Part shown: piece after piece, positions 27,901 through 35,875 of the stretch
Layout of the letters: every line of letters starts with the position of its first letter
Numbering within the stretch: position 1 is the stretch's first letter
Assembly (NCBI RefSeq): GCF_001515305.1
Contig: NZ_LNQV01000035.1
Location: 1 to 41,766 of the forward strand
DNA: 41,766 nucleotides
Reading direction: 5' to 3'
DNA from: Aquitalea pelogenes
GTDB lineage: Bacteria > Pseudomonadota > Gammaproteobacteria > Burkholderiales > Chromobacteriaceae
The notes under the pieces: model-generated
Databases searched by the model: none
The model's input: the letters and a program-made list of their open reading frames with translations, nothing else
Told to the model about the DNA's origin: nothing
Made by a program: the position numbers and the translations under genes

Positions 27901-29134
27901 GTGCTGTGCGGTGTGTTTTCTCGATCTGGACGGCTTCAAGACCGTCAACGACCTGCATGGCCACGAAGCGGGCGACCAACTGCTGATTGCCGTGACCGAG
28001 CGGCTCAAGTCGGTGCTGCGTGCTGGCGATACCCTGGCCCGGCTGGGTGGCGACGAGTTTGTACTCTTGCTCTGTGACCTGACCGACAACGAGGAATGCA
28101 TGCCCATTCTGGATCGCATTCTGGCAGCAGTGGCAGAGGACGTAGCGCTGGCCAGCGCCATCATCCGCACCAGTGCCAGCGTGGGTGTCACCCTGTTTCC
28201 GCAGGACGATGCCGATGCCGACACCCTGTTGCGACATGCCGATCAGGCCATGTATCAGGCCAAGGAAGCAGGCAAGAACCGCTACCAGCTGTTCGACCCG
28301 GAAGGCGACCGCAAGGCACAGCTGCATCGCCGCATGCTGGAGGCCTTGGGGCAGGCTTTGCAGCAACGGCAATTCCTGCTTTACTACCAGCCGAAGGTGG
28401 ATCTGCAAGACGGTCGGCTGATCGGTCTGGAGGCACTCATCCGCTGGCAGCATCCGGAGCGGGGCCTGCTGGCCCCGGCAGACTTCCTGCCGGTGTTGCA
28501 GGGCAGTGCGCTGGAAATCACCTTTGGCCGCTGGGTGCTGGAGCAGGGCGCGGCCCAGGCTGCCAGCTGGCAGCAGCAGGGCATGCCACTGGCGGTCAGC
28601 CTGAATGTCAGCGCCAACTATCTGCTGCACCCGGATTTCTGCCCGGACTTGCAGCAGGTATTGCGCAGCCATCCGGCGCTGGATCCGTCCTTGCTGGAAC
28701 TGGAGGTGCTGGAGTCAGCTGCGCTGGATGACATGGACCAGGCATTGTGGGTCATGCAGCAATGCCGCACTCTGGGTGTGCATTTTGCACTGGACGATTT
28801 TGGCACCGGCTATTCCTCGCTGACCTATCTGCGCAAGCTGCCGCTGGATACCCTGAAAATCGACCAGAGCTTTGTCATGGGTATGCTGGATGATGCCGAC
28901 GACCTGGGCATCGTGGCCGGGGTGATTCAACTGGCTGCCGTGTTCAAGCGCCAGGTGATAGCCGAAGGCGTGGAAACCATGGCGCATGGCATGGCCCTGC
29001 GCAAATTGGGCTGCAGCCTGGTGCAGGGTTATGGCATTGCGCGGCCGATGCCGGCACAAGCACTGCCGGACTGGATGCGGCAGTGGCAGCAGCAGGCGGC
29101 CTGGCAGCACATGGATCAGGGTCCGGCTATCTGA
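24956..29134 (+). CDS. Membrane-anchored six-PAS GGDEF-EAL cyclic-di-GMP protein
   Basis: This 1392-residue protein begins with two hydrophobic segments (about 8-60) and a second membrane block (about 86-185, ILPAWLGYV-like start, resembling DUF4118-type sensor regions). Six PAS domains follow, beginning near residues 201, 335, 457, 579, 700 and 828. PAS3 and PAS5 share an FWDWD/YWDWN entry and may be duplicates. The GGDEF domain (about 948-1110) has an intact ARLGGDEF and I-site RAGD; the EAL domain (about 1120-1375) has LEALIRW, DDFGTGYSS, LKIDQS and AEGVET. Both activities are therefore possible. It should integrate several signals to set cyclic-di-GMP, which controls motility versus attachment. 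It ends 20 bases before a periplasmic binding-protein gene, probably in one operon. Confidence 0.93.
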   Translation: MVAPARTRFIRLVVCAYCVLAMLWILLSDSLLSLLADPATMLELSTWKGAVFVLMTAALLYFSLRAVPPAEHNAAAGLLESWSERMSKERIPAWLGYVFAIVAVLAALGLRQLVPISIDQRPLFIMLMFPVLVTAMLGGMGPGLLATLLVMLGTDLMATPHFHSPESTPVYTLQWGFLGLCGITVSLFSGMLRRLAQRNETHRNLLDAVVSGTSDAVFVKDRQGRYLLVNEAACRFVGHTAAEIIGQDDRALFDAESADSLMRSDSAIMQAGTLHAHEEHVRLQSGEDMVFQVSKGPVFDLDGQVVGLFGISRDISRHKQAEQRLRDSEAELRAAQRQAGIGNWSWDVLQDKHSWSSEIYHIYGRSTDLPPAVYPEVASYFTPESWVSLSALVEQCLHDGHAYQCDAEVIRPDGEHRWITARGEAVCDEDGRVVRLHGTVQDISERMRLTMQIRSSERRLQQVVEATSDGFWDWDLRTGYVYRSARYFSLTGYAPEDDTHDVSFFRKLLFSDDLEVWQQALNAHLRGETSQMEFDIRLMTRSGELLWVRVRGRAVERSPSGEVWRLVGTLSDITERRRLDEDLHLVLNEAGDAIWIADENGHYLFANPSACRMTGHSQSQILQMHIVDLLAPSSQATLPAHLLALQDQRFIRSEWELNRADGGVVVTELTTVRMQDGRYMAFGRDLTEKKAAEQRLLSREQQLARVIEGSDQGYWDWNVQTDDFQVSHRWKAMLGYTADSGPVSRQQWLSHIHPEDLPQVESSMQRHLDGLSPTYEMEMRCHSLSGGWRWVLSRGRVVERDAEGRPLMMSGTHTDITEHKIHAQAQKEAAVVFDSSYEGIMVVSPAGRITKVNSAFTRITGYAEHEAIGSSPALLSSGQHGPAFYQDMWAMVRQHDFWRGEIWNRRKNGELYAELLSISVVRDQAGQIQHYIGIFSDITQLKAHEAELDRIANFDPLTGVPNRRLLSDRMEQALTRSRRTGQCCAVCFLDLDGFKTVNDLHGHEAGDQLLIAVTERLKSVLRAGDTLARLGGDEFVLLLCDLTDNEECMPILDRILAAVAEDVALASAIIRTSASVGVTLFPQDDADADTLLRHADQAMYQAKEAGKNRYQLFDPEGDRKAQLHRRMLEALGQALQQRQFLLYYQPKVDLQDGRLIGLEALIRWQHPERGLLAPADFLPVLQGSALEITFGRWVLEQGAAQAASWQQQGMPLAVSLNVSANYLLHPDFCPDLQQVLRSHPALDPSLLELEVLESAALDDMDQALWVMQQCRTLGVHFALDDFGTGYSSLTYLRKLPLDTLKIDQSFVMGMLDDADDLGIVAGVIQLAAVFKRQVIAEGVETMAHGMALRKLGCSLVQGYGIARPMPAQALPDWMRQWQQQAAWQHMDQGPAI

Positions 29135-29154
29135 AGCATTGAGCAAGGGCAAGA

Positions 29155-29916
29155 ATGATAACAAGACGAAATGCCGTGTTTGGCTTGTGTACATTGTTGT
29201 GCAGCGTGTTGCCGCAAGGCGTGAGCGCGGGGAGCGGTCGCGCCGTGGTGTTGCAGATCGGCTTTGGCAGCAACAAGCCTCCCTATGTGTTCGAGGCCGA
29301 GCGGCGCGGACTGGAGTTTGACATCGTGGTGGCCGCAGCACGCCGGGCTGGTATGGAAGTACAGCCTTTCTTTGCCCCGATGGAGCGCTTGCAAGGCATG
29401 TTGCAGCAAGGGCGTCTGGACGGTATTGCCACCACCAATCCCTACAGCAGGCTCAAGGCTTATTTCTCCCAGCCCTATATGGAATACCACAATGTGGCGG
29501 TCGCGCTGGCGCAGCGCAAACTGGTGCTGAACGATATTGCCGACCTGTCACGCTACTCCGTCAGCTCATTCCAGCGCTCCCGCCAGTTGCTGGGGCCGCA
29601 ATTTGAAGCCATGGCCAATGGCAACCCGCGTTATCGCGAAGAGGGTGACCAGCAAATCCGCAACCTGCTGCTGTACGCTGGCCGGGTGGATGTCATTGTC
29701 GGCGATTGGCGCATCATCCAGTATTTCCACCGCCAGTTACTGCCGGAACAGTCAGCCAGACAAGCCTTGACCGTCTATCCGCTGTTTCCGGCCACACCTT
29801 ACCAGATGGCCTTCCGTTATAAATGGCAGCGTGACAATTTCGACCGGGGCCTGGAAATGCTGCGCAAGTCTGGCGCATACCGCGAGATCGAAGCGCGTTA
29901 CGACCATGTGCCATAG
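29155..29916 (+). CDS. Stand-alone periplasmic solute-binding protein (SBP family 3)
   Basis: This 253-residue protein has a signal peptide (MITRRNAVFGLCTLLCSVLPQGVSA) and an amino-acid-binding-protein fold: VLQIGFGSNKPPYVFEAERRG, LEFDIVVAAARRAG, GRLDGIATTNPYSRLKAYFSQPY, VDVIVGDWRIIQYF. No ABC permease or ATPase is nearby, so it is unlikely to be a normal uptake component. It lies 20 bases after the six-PAS GGDEF-EAL gene on the same strand, which suggests it feeds a signal to, or is co-regulated with, that membrane sensor. The ligand cannot be read from the sequence. Confidence 0.85.
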   Translation: MITRRNAVFGLCTLLCSVLPQGVSAGSGRAVVLQIGFGSNKPPYVFEAERRGLEFDIVVAAARRAGMEVQPFFAPMERLQGMLQQGRLDGIATTNPYSRLKAYFSQPYMEYHNVAVALAQRKLVLNDIADLSRYSVSSFQRSRQLLGPQFEAMANGNPRYREEGDQQIRNLLLYAGRVDVIVGDWRIIQYFHRQLLPEQSARQALTVYPLFPATPYQMAFRYKWQRDNFDRGLEMLRKSGAYREIEARYDHVP

Positions 29917-29994
29917 CGACTGCGCCGGACAGCCGCCCGGAATGCTGGCACAATGCCGCCTTTTCGCCGATCTCCCCGTCGTCAAGGAAGCCGC

Positions 29995-30999
29995 ATGACC
30001 GCCAAGCCGCCTGCCCGGCACAAACCCGCCCCTGCCGGGCTGCATCCGCGTAATCGCCATCAGGGACAGTATGATTTTGCGGCGCTGATTGCGGCCTGCC
30101 CGGCGCTCAAACCACATGTCAAGGCCAATCCGTACGGCCTGCCCAGCATTGATTTTGCCAACCCGCAGGCGGTGAAGCTGCTCAACCGGGCCTTGCTGGC
30201 CCAGCAGTATGGCGTGCAGCAGTGGGATATTCCGTCAGGCTATCTGTGCCCACCCATTCCGGGGCGTGCCGATTACATTCATGCCCTGGCCGACCTGTTG
30301 GCCGGGCCGGGTGGTACGGTGCCACGTGGCAGCCAGATCCGCCTGCTGGATATCGGCACCGGTGCCAACCTGGTCTATCCCTTGCTCGCCCATGCCGAAT
30401 ACGGCTGGGATTGCGTGGGTAGCGATATCGACCTCCCGGCGCTGGACAATGCCCAGGCCATCTTAGAGGCCAATCCGTCCTTTGCCGCCCATATTGCCTT
30501 GCGCCACCAGACGCGGGACGACGCCATGTTCAGCGGCATCTGGCAAAAGGGCGAGCGCTTTGACCTCACCCTGTGCAACCCGCCGTTTCATGCCAGCCGT
30601 GCTGCCGCCGCAGCAGGCAGCGAGCGCAAATGGCGCAACCTGGGCAAGGACAAGCAACTGGCCAGTGCGCGTGCACCAGCGCTGAATTTTGGCGGGCGTG
30701 ACCGTGAGCTGTGCTATCCGGGCGGTGAAGTTGCTTTTGTCAGCAGGATGATTGAGGACAGCCGCCGTTTTGCCCGTCAATGCCTGTGGTTTACCAGCCT
30801 GGTTTCCAGTGCCGACAGCCTGCCCGCCTTGCAAGCCGCCTTGCGTCATGCCGGAGTGAAACAAAGCCAGCTTGTTGCCATGGCGCAAGGACAAAAGCGC
30901 AGCCGTGTGCTGGTATGGAGCTTTCTGGATCAGGCCGCCCGGCAAGCCTGGGTCACCGGACGCAGTCAGCAAGACAGCCGGGATGCCAGCGCCTGCTGA
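29995..30999 (+). CDS. rlmF: 23S rRNA (adenine-1618-N6)-methyltransferase
   Basis: This 334-residue S-adenosylmethionine-dependent enzyme methylates A1618 of 23S rRNA. It has the RlmF opening LHPRNRHQGQYDFAALIAACPAL, KANPYGLPSIDFANPQAVKLLNRALL and WDIPSGYLCPPIPGRADYIH, the SAM-binding LLDIGTGANLVYPLL and the catalytic NPPF (LCNPPFHAS), plus FGGRDRELCYPGGEVAFV. ATG at 29995 follows AAGGA by 6 bases; the in-frame extension to 29953 is unlikely. It is a monocistronic-looking housekeeping gene between the signalling block and the phosphatase gene. Confidence 0.95.
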   Translation: MTAKPPARHKPAPAGLHPRNRHQGQYDFAALIAACPALKPHVKANPYGLPSIDFANPQAVKLLNRALLAQQYGVQQWDIPSGYLCPPIPGRADYIHALADLLAGPGGTVPRGSQIRLLDIGTGANLVYPLLAHAEYGWDCVGSDIDLPALDNAQAILEANPSFAAHIALRHQTRDDAMFSGIWQKGERFDLTLCNPPFHASRAAAAAGSERKWRNLGKDKQLASARAPALNFGGRDRELCYPGGEVAFVSRMIEDSRRFARQCLWFTSLVSSADSLPALQAALRHAGVKQSQLVAMAQGQKRSRVLVWSFLDQAARQAWVTGRSQQDSRDASAC

Positions 31000-31068
31000 T
31001 TGGTTTATGTTGAAACAACAGCGCCTTCCGCTTTTGTGGTGGAGGCCGACAAGCAAGAACGGGAAGTC

Positions 31069-31566
31069 ATGGACAAGCCATACGCGATTCTGATGGTCTG
31101 CATGGGCAATATCTGCCGTTCACCTACGGCGGAAGGCGTGTTGCGTGCCAGATTGCAGCAAGCCGGACTGGCCGAGCGGGTGCTGGTGGATTCCGCCGGT
31201 ACGCATGCCTATCACGTGGGCGAAGCGCCCGATCCGCGCAGCTGTCAGGCCGCCCGTCGGCGCGGTTACGACCTGAGCAGCCAGCGCGCCCGGCAGGTCA
31301 CCGTAGCCGACTTCAGCCGCTATGACCTGATTCTGGCCGCCGACCGCCAGAACATGAGCGCACTGCGCGCCATCTGCCCGGCCACGGCAGAGGCGAAACT
31401 GGATTACATCCTGGCCCCGCTGGGCGGGAAATCCGCACAGGAAGTGCCCGATCCCTACTATGGTGGAGAGCAGGGCTTTGACCGGGTGCTGGACCTGATC
31501 GAAGCCGCCAGCGATGGCTGGATACGCCAGTTGCAACAGGACGGAATCCTTCCGCCCGCCAGGTGA
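31069..31566 (+). CDS. Low-molecular-weight protein-tyrosine phosphatase
   Basis: This 165-residue protein has the family P-loop near the N-terminus, VCMGNICRSPTAEG (C-x5-R-S), and the general-acid loop DPYYGG near residue 130. Its length is typical. It removes phosphate from tyrosine residues; partners in bacteria are often exopolysaccharide tyrosine kinases, none of which is encoded here. ATG at 31069 is the conserved start, with a GGGAA ribosome site only about 3 bases away; extension upstream into 31000-31068 adds no family-like sequence. It follows rlmF after 69 bases and may be co-transcribed with it. Confidence 0.92.
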   Translation: MDKPYAILMVCMGNICRSPTAEGVLRARLQQAGLAERVLVDSAGTHAYHVGEAPDPRSCQAARRRGYDLSSQRARQVTVADFSRYDLILAADRQNMSALRAICPATAEAKLDYILAPLGGKSAQEVPDPYYGGEQGFDRVLDLIEAASDGWIRQLQQDGILPPAR

Positions 31567-31649
31567 TTGTATTGGCATAATGCCGGGCTGGGCTTAAGCT
31601 AGGCTCCCACAGCAAGGCCGATACGGCTGGAATCATTGCAAGGAAATAA

Positions 31650-32339
31650 ATGGGACAGTTTTCTCGGGAACCAATCGCACCAATGGAAGTGGTGCCCAGT
31701 CACAGCGCGGACGTCATTCTGCCGCGTCAACCGGGGCGAACCCCGCTGGCGCGCCAGACCGTCATCGTGGTGGGCTCCTCCACCGGGGGCACCGAAGCAT
31801 TGCGCGTCCTGCTCACGGCCCTGCCGGCCAACATGCCGCCCATTCTCGTCACCCAGCACATGCCGGAGCTGTTCACCAAGTCCTTTGCCGCACGGCTGGA
31901 CTCGTTGTGCCAGCTGCATGTGAAAGAAGCCGAAGATGGCGAGCGGCTGCAGGCCGGCACGGTATACATTGCCCCCGGCCACTCCCACCTGCTGGTCAAG
32001 TCTGCTCCCACCATCGGCTACTCCACCTCGCTGCATCACGGGCCGCCGGTCAACCGGCACCGTCCCTCTGTCGATGTGCTGTTCCGTTCGGCGGCCAATC
32101 TGGTGGGCAAGAACTGTATCGGCGTCATCCTCACCGGCATGGGGCGGGATGGCGCGCAAGGCATGCTGGAACTCAAGGAGGCCGGGGCCTACAACATTGC
32201 CCAGGACGAAGCCAGCTGCGTGGTGTTCGGCATGCCCAAGGAAGCCATCGCCCTGAAAGGCCAGCACGAAATCCAGCCCCTGACATCGATTGCCAGCCGC
32301 CTGGTGGCGCTGGTGGCCCAACGTCAGCCAACTGCATAA
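31650..32339 (+). CDS. CheB-type methylesterase domain protein lacking the receiver domain
   Basis: This 229-residue protein is essentially one CheB C-terminal methylesterase domain (about residues 36-220) after a 35-residue N-terminal tail. The catalytic triad is visible: Ser in [12 protein letters not shown], His in VTQHMPELF and Asp in [10 protein letters not shown]. CheB removes methyl groups from chemoreceptor glutamates and normally has an N-terminal receiver that inhibits it until phosphorylated; that domain is absent. ATG at 31650 follows AAGGAA. The gene sits 16 bases upstream of a FleR/FlrC-type activator and the fli genes, not next to cheR/cheA. It could act on flagellar-specific substrates or be constitutively active. 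Confidence 0.88.
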   Translation: MGQFSREPIAPMEVVPSHSADVILPRQPGRTPLARQTVIVVGSSTGGTEALRVLLTALPANMPPILVTQHMPELFTKSFAARLDSLCQLHVKEAEDGERLQAGTVYIAPGHSHLLVKSAPTIGYSTSLHHGPPVNRHRPSVDVLFRSAANLVGKNCIGVILTGMGRDGAQGMLELKEAGAYNIAQDEASCVVFGMPKEAIALKGQHEIQPLTSIASRLVALVAQRQPTA

Positions 32340-32355
32340 GCACATACAAGCAAAC

Positions 32356-33732
32356 ATGATGAAGTTGCCCATTCTCGTTGTCGAAGACGACGCCGATCTG
32401 CGTGAAGCGATTGTCGATACCCTCAGCCTGGCCGGTTATCCCACGCTGGAAGCCGGTGATGGCAGCGCTGCCTTGCAGCAACTGAAAAAAGCACCGGTCG
32501 GCCTGATCATTTCCGATGCGCAGATGGCGCCAATGGACGGCTACACGCTGTTTGAAGAAGTAAAAATCCGTTATCCCGGCGTGCCCTTCATCCTGATGAC
32601 TGCCTACGGCATCATCGAACGCGCCATTGCCTTGTTGCGTGCCGGCGCCACCCACTATCTGCTCAAGCCATTCGAGCCGGCCAGCCTGATTGCCGAAGTG
32701 GAAAAGCACATCCTCAAACTGCCGGAGGGCGAGCGCGACGAAGCTGTGGCCGAATCGCCGCAAATGCGCCAGCTGCTGGCACTGGCCAGCCGTGTGGCCG
32801 GCAGCGATGCCAGCGTGATGATCACCGGCCCCAGCGGCGCGGGCAAGGAAGTGCTTGCGCGTTATATTCACCGGCATTCCAGGCGCCACGATGGCCCCTT
32901 CGTGGCGGTGAACTGTGCCGCCATTCCGGACAATTTGCTGGAATCCACGCTGTTCGGCCACGAAAAAGGCGCATTTACCGGCGCGGCACAAGCCTTGCCG
33001 GGCAAGTTCGAACAGGCGCAGGGCGGTACCATCCTGCTGGATGAAGTCACCGAAATGCCCTTGTCGCTGCAAGCCAAACTGTTGCGGGTGCTGCAGGAGC
33101 GCGAAGTGGAGCGGGTGGGCAGCACCCGTACCATCAAGCTGGACATCCGCGTGCTGGCTACTTCCAACCGTGATGTTGCCGGTGAGGTGGAGGCCGGTCG
33201 TTTCCGCGAAGACCTGTATTTCCGGCTGAATGTTTTCCCGCTGCGCATTCCGGCGCTCGCCGAGCGGCGTGAGGACATCTTGCCGCTGGCACGGCTTGTG
33301 CTTAACAAATACGCTGAAGCGGCCGGACGTTCCGGATTAAGCCTCTCCGAAGAGGCGGAACGTCAATTGACGGCCTATAGTTGGGAAGGTAACATCCGCG
33401 AATTGGAAAATGTCATGCAGCGGGCGGTGATTCTTGCCGCCGGGCCGGCAATTATTGCCGCCGACCTGTTGCTGGATGATGTTTCCGGTTCGACACCGCT
33501 TACCCGGACAGAAACCACAGTCCAGCCTATCGTGACGGCAGAGTCCGACATGAAAACGCTGGAAAAACGTCATATTCTGGATACACTGGCAGCAGTGGGA
33601 GGCATCAAGAAGCTCGCTGCTGAAAAACTGGGCATCAGTGAACGCACCTTGCGCTACAAATTGCAGCGCTACCGCGAAGAAGATGGCCAGGATGAGGATC
33701 CGGATGACCTGGACGTACGCAGTACGGAGTAG
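32356..33732 (+). CDS. fleR: Sigma-54-dependent flagellar response regulator, FleR/FlrC type
   Basis: This 458-residue protein has a receiver (about 5-115; acidic pocket VVEDDAD, phospho-acceptor Asp in LIISDAQM, LMTAYG, LLKPF), an AAA+ domain (about 130-370; Walker A GPSGAGKE, sigma-54 contact loop GAFTGA, LLDEVTEMP, RFREDLYFRLNVF) and a Fis-type helix-turn-helix (AEKLGISERTLRYKLQRY). FleR/FlrC activates mid-class flagellar genes such as the basal body and hook genes with sigma-54. Starts at 32356 and 32359 (ATGATG) are equivalent. Its stop is 2 bases from fliE, so it is transcribed into the fli operon. Its usual partner kinase FleS/FlrB is not in the window; a CheB-type gene takes the upstream place. 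Confidence 0.9.
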   Translation: MMKLPILVVEDDADLREAIVDTLSLAGYPTLEAGDGSAALQQLKKAPVGLIISDAQMAPMDGYTLFEEVKIRYPGVPFILMTAYGIIERAIALLRAGATHYLLKPFEPASLIAEVEKHILKLPEGERDEAVAESPQMRQLLALASRVAGSDASVMITGPSGAGKEVLARYIHRHSRRHDGPFVAVNCAAIPDNLLESTLFGHEKGAFTGAAQALPGKFEQAQGGTILLDEVTEMPLSLQAKLLRVLQEREVERVGSTRTIKLDIRVLATSNRDVAGEVEAGRFREDLYFRLNVFPLRIPALAERREDILPLARLVLNKYAEAAGRSGLSLSEEAERQLTAYSWEGNIRELENVMQRAVILAAGPAIIAADLLLDDVSGSTPLTRTETTVQPIVTAESDMKTLEKRHILDTLAAVGGIKKLAAEKLGISERTLRYKLQRYREEDGQDEDPDDLDVRSTE

Positions 33733-33734
33733 CC

Positions 33735-34055
33735 ATGTCGATCAATAATGTAGACCAGATGTTGAGCGAACTGCGGGCCGCATCGGCCCTGGCCGGTGGC
33801 AAGCCGGCCGCGCAGACGCAGGAAACGTCGCAAGTTGACTTTGCCGATGTTCTCAAATCCACCATTGAGCAGGTGAATTCTGCTCAGCAAACTTCGCAGG
33901 AAATGCAGAAGCAGTTCGAGTTGGGAGATGAGGGGGTTAACCTGCAGGACGTGATGGTCTCCTTGCAGAAAGCCAGCCTGTCGTTCCAGACCATGGTCCA
34001 GGCGCGCAACAAGCTGGTGTCCGCCTATCAGGAAATCATGAATACCCAGGTATAG
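33735..34055 (+). CDS. fliE: Flagellar hook-basal body protein FliE
   Basis: This 106-residue protein links the MS ring to the proximal rod. The C-terminal half is the conserved part (VNLQDVMVSLQKASLSFQTMVQARNKLVSAYQEIM). Length is typical. GGAG lies 5 bases before ATG 33735, inside the end of fleR. It starts the fliEFGHIJ series. Confidence 0.95.
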   Translation: MSINNVDQMLSELRAASALAGGKPAAQTQETSQVDFADVLKSTIEQVNSAQQTSQEMQKQFELGDEGVNLQDVMVSLQKASLSFQTMVQARNKLVSAYQEIMNTQV

Positions 34056-34117
34056 CCTGGCCGTCACCCCATGCTGTGGTTGCCGGCAGTGGCTGTGCCT
34101 GAAACTAAAACCACTGT

Positions 34118-35875
34118 ATGGCTGATCTGGCAGAACAAAACCCGACTCCTGTTTGGCGAACCCGGCTCAATGAAGCAACCGACCGCTTCAAGTCGCTTCC
34201 CAACAATAAAAAGATCCTCTTCCTGGTGGCCCTGGCCGCCATTTTCTCTGTCATTGTCGGTGCAGTTGTCCTGAACCGGCAGCCCAGCTATAAAATCCTG
34301 TTTTCCAATATTGCCGACCGCGACGGCGGTCAGGTCACGGCTGCCCTGCAGCAAATGAACATTCCTTATCAGCTGGGCGATGGCGGGACCGTATCCGTAC
34401 CGGCTGACAAGGTATATGACGCCCGTTTGCGTCTGGCTGCCCAGGGCCTGCCCAAGGCTGGGGGCGTCGGCTTCGAACTGATGGACAACCAGAAGTTCGG
34501 CATCAGCCAGTTTGCCGAACAAGTCAATTACCAGCGCGCCATTGAGGGCGAGCTGGCCCGCACCATCGAGGCCATCGGTTCGGTGGAATCGGCCCGCATC
34601 CACATTGCCATTCCCAAGCAAAGCGTATTTGTGCGCGACCAGCAACAGCCAACCGCCTCGGTGATGCTGAACCTGTTCCGCGGCCGCACGCTGGATCAGG
34701 GCCAGGTGGCCGGCATCGTGCATCTGGTGTCCAGTGCCGTGCCCAATCTGCCGGTGAAGAATGTCACGGTGGTGGATCAGGACGGCAACATGCTGTCCAA
34801 GCTGTCCGACAAGGATACGGCCGGCATGGACCAGACCCAGCTTGGCTATGTGCGCCAGGTGGAGGATGGCTACGTCAAGCGTATCGAAAGCATTCTGGAA
34901 CCCATATTCGGCCAGGGAAACATTCATGCCCAGGTAACGGCCAATGTGGATTTCTCCGAAGTGGAGCAGACTTCGGAGAGCTATCGTCCCAACTCGTCAC
35001 CCAATCCGTCCGCCACCCGCAGCCAGCAAATCGTGGAGCGGCTGGGTAGTGGCGCTGCCAATGCCGGTGGTGTCCCCGGAGCCCTGTCCAATCAGCCTCC
35101 ATCTGGTGCTTCCGCTCCGATTACCTTGCCGCCGGGTGCTGCGCCGGGTACGGCCACCTTGTCCGGTCAGGCCATGGGCCAGTCCGGTGCGCTGGAGCGC
35201 GACATCACCACCAATTACGAGGTGGACAAGACCATTCAGCACACCAAGATGCCGCAAGGCGTGGTGAAGCGTCTGTCTGCCGCCGTGGTGGTGAACTACC
35301 GCAAGATGCCGGACAAGAACGGCGAGATGAAACCGACGCCGCTGACCGCCCAGGAAATCCAGCAGATCAACAATCTGGTCAAGGAAACCATGGGCTACAA
35401 CAGTCAGCGTGGTGACACGCTGAACGTGGTGAATGCCGCCTTTGCCGATGCGGCGGTGCCGGTGACCATGCAGGAGAAGGTGACCGACTACCTCACCAAC
35501 AATGCCTCCAGCCTGATCAAGTACGCCTTGCTTACCATTGCCGTGCTGTATTTGCTGTTTGGTGTGGTGCGGCCTATCGTCAAGGACCTGGTCAAGCCAC
35601 AGGATGCCGTCAAGAAAGGCCCGGATGGCAAGCCGCTGGCAGATGCCGGTGGTCGCTTGCTGGCCGTTGCCGGTGACGATGAGGGTGGTGCCGAGGGTGC
35701 GGCTGCCGGCGGCAAGGGTGCCGTGGCCACCAACCCGGATGGCACGCCGGAAAATCCGAAGGATGCCCAGATGCGTCAGTACAACCAGAATCTGGAAGCC
35801 GCGCGTGAGCTGGTGAAATCTGACCCGCGCATGGCAGCCCAGATCATCAAGGAATGGATAAGCTCCGATGAGTGA
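34118..35875 (+). CDS. fliF: Flagellar MS-ring protein FliF
   Basis: This 585-residue protein forms the MS ring in the inner membrane, the first structure built. It has a TM1 at about residues 31-50, a ring-building domain (RQPSYKILFSNIADRDGGQVTAALQ, LPKAGGVGFELMD), a Ser/Pro/Gly-rich variable region (about 290-350), a second ring segment and TM2 (about 467-487, ALLTIAVLYLLFGVV). The C-terminal tail MRQYNQNLEAARELVKSDPRMAAQIIKEWIS binds FliG. ATG at 34118 lacks a strong ribosome site. Its last 8 bases overlap fliG. Confidence 0.96.
   Translation: MADLAEQNPTPVWRTRLNEATDRFKSLPNNKKILFLVALAAIFSVIVGAVVLNRQPSYKILFSNIADRDGGQVTAALQQMNIPYQLGDGGTVSVPADKVYDARLRLAAQGLPKAGGVGFELMDNQKFGISQFAEQVNYQRAIEGELARTIEAIGSVESARIHIAIPKQSVFVRDQQQPTASVMLNLFRGRTLDQGQVAGIVHLVSSAVPNLPVKNVTVVDQDGNMLSKLSDKDTAGMDQTQLGYVRQVEDGYVKRIESILEPIFGQGNIHAQVTANVDFSEVEQTSESYRPNSSPNPSATRSQQIVERLGSGAANAGGVPGALSNQPPSGASAPITLPPGAAPGTATLSGQAMGQSGALERDITTNYEVDKTIQHTKMPQGVVKRLSAAVVVNYRKMPDKNGEMKPTPLTAQEIQQINNLVKETMGYNSQRGDTLNVVNAAFADAAVPVTMQEKVTDYLTNNASSLIKYALLTIAVLYLLFGVVRPIVKDLVKPQDAVKKGPDGKPLADAGGRLLAVAGDDEGGAEGAAAGGKGAVATNPDGTPENPKDAQMRQYNQNLEAARELVKSDPRMAAQIIKEWISSDE

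Noticed and set aside
31617-31624. GCCGATAC before the CheB-type gene, a 7/8 match to the FliA -10 element
   Set aside because: The required TAAAG-like -35 is not at 11 bases upstream; the nearest TAAG is three bases out of position.
34085-34098. GG-N10-GC pattern in the short fliE-fliF gap, suggestive of a sigma-54 promoter
   Set aside because: Flanking bases fit the TGGCAC/TTGC consensus poorly, and transcription would begin only about 8-12 bases from the fliF start.
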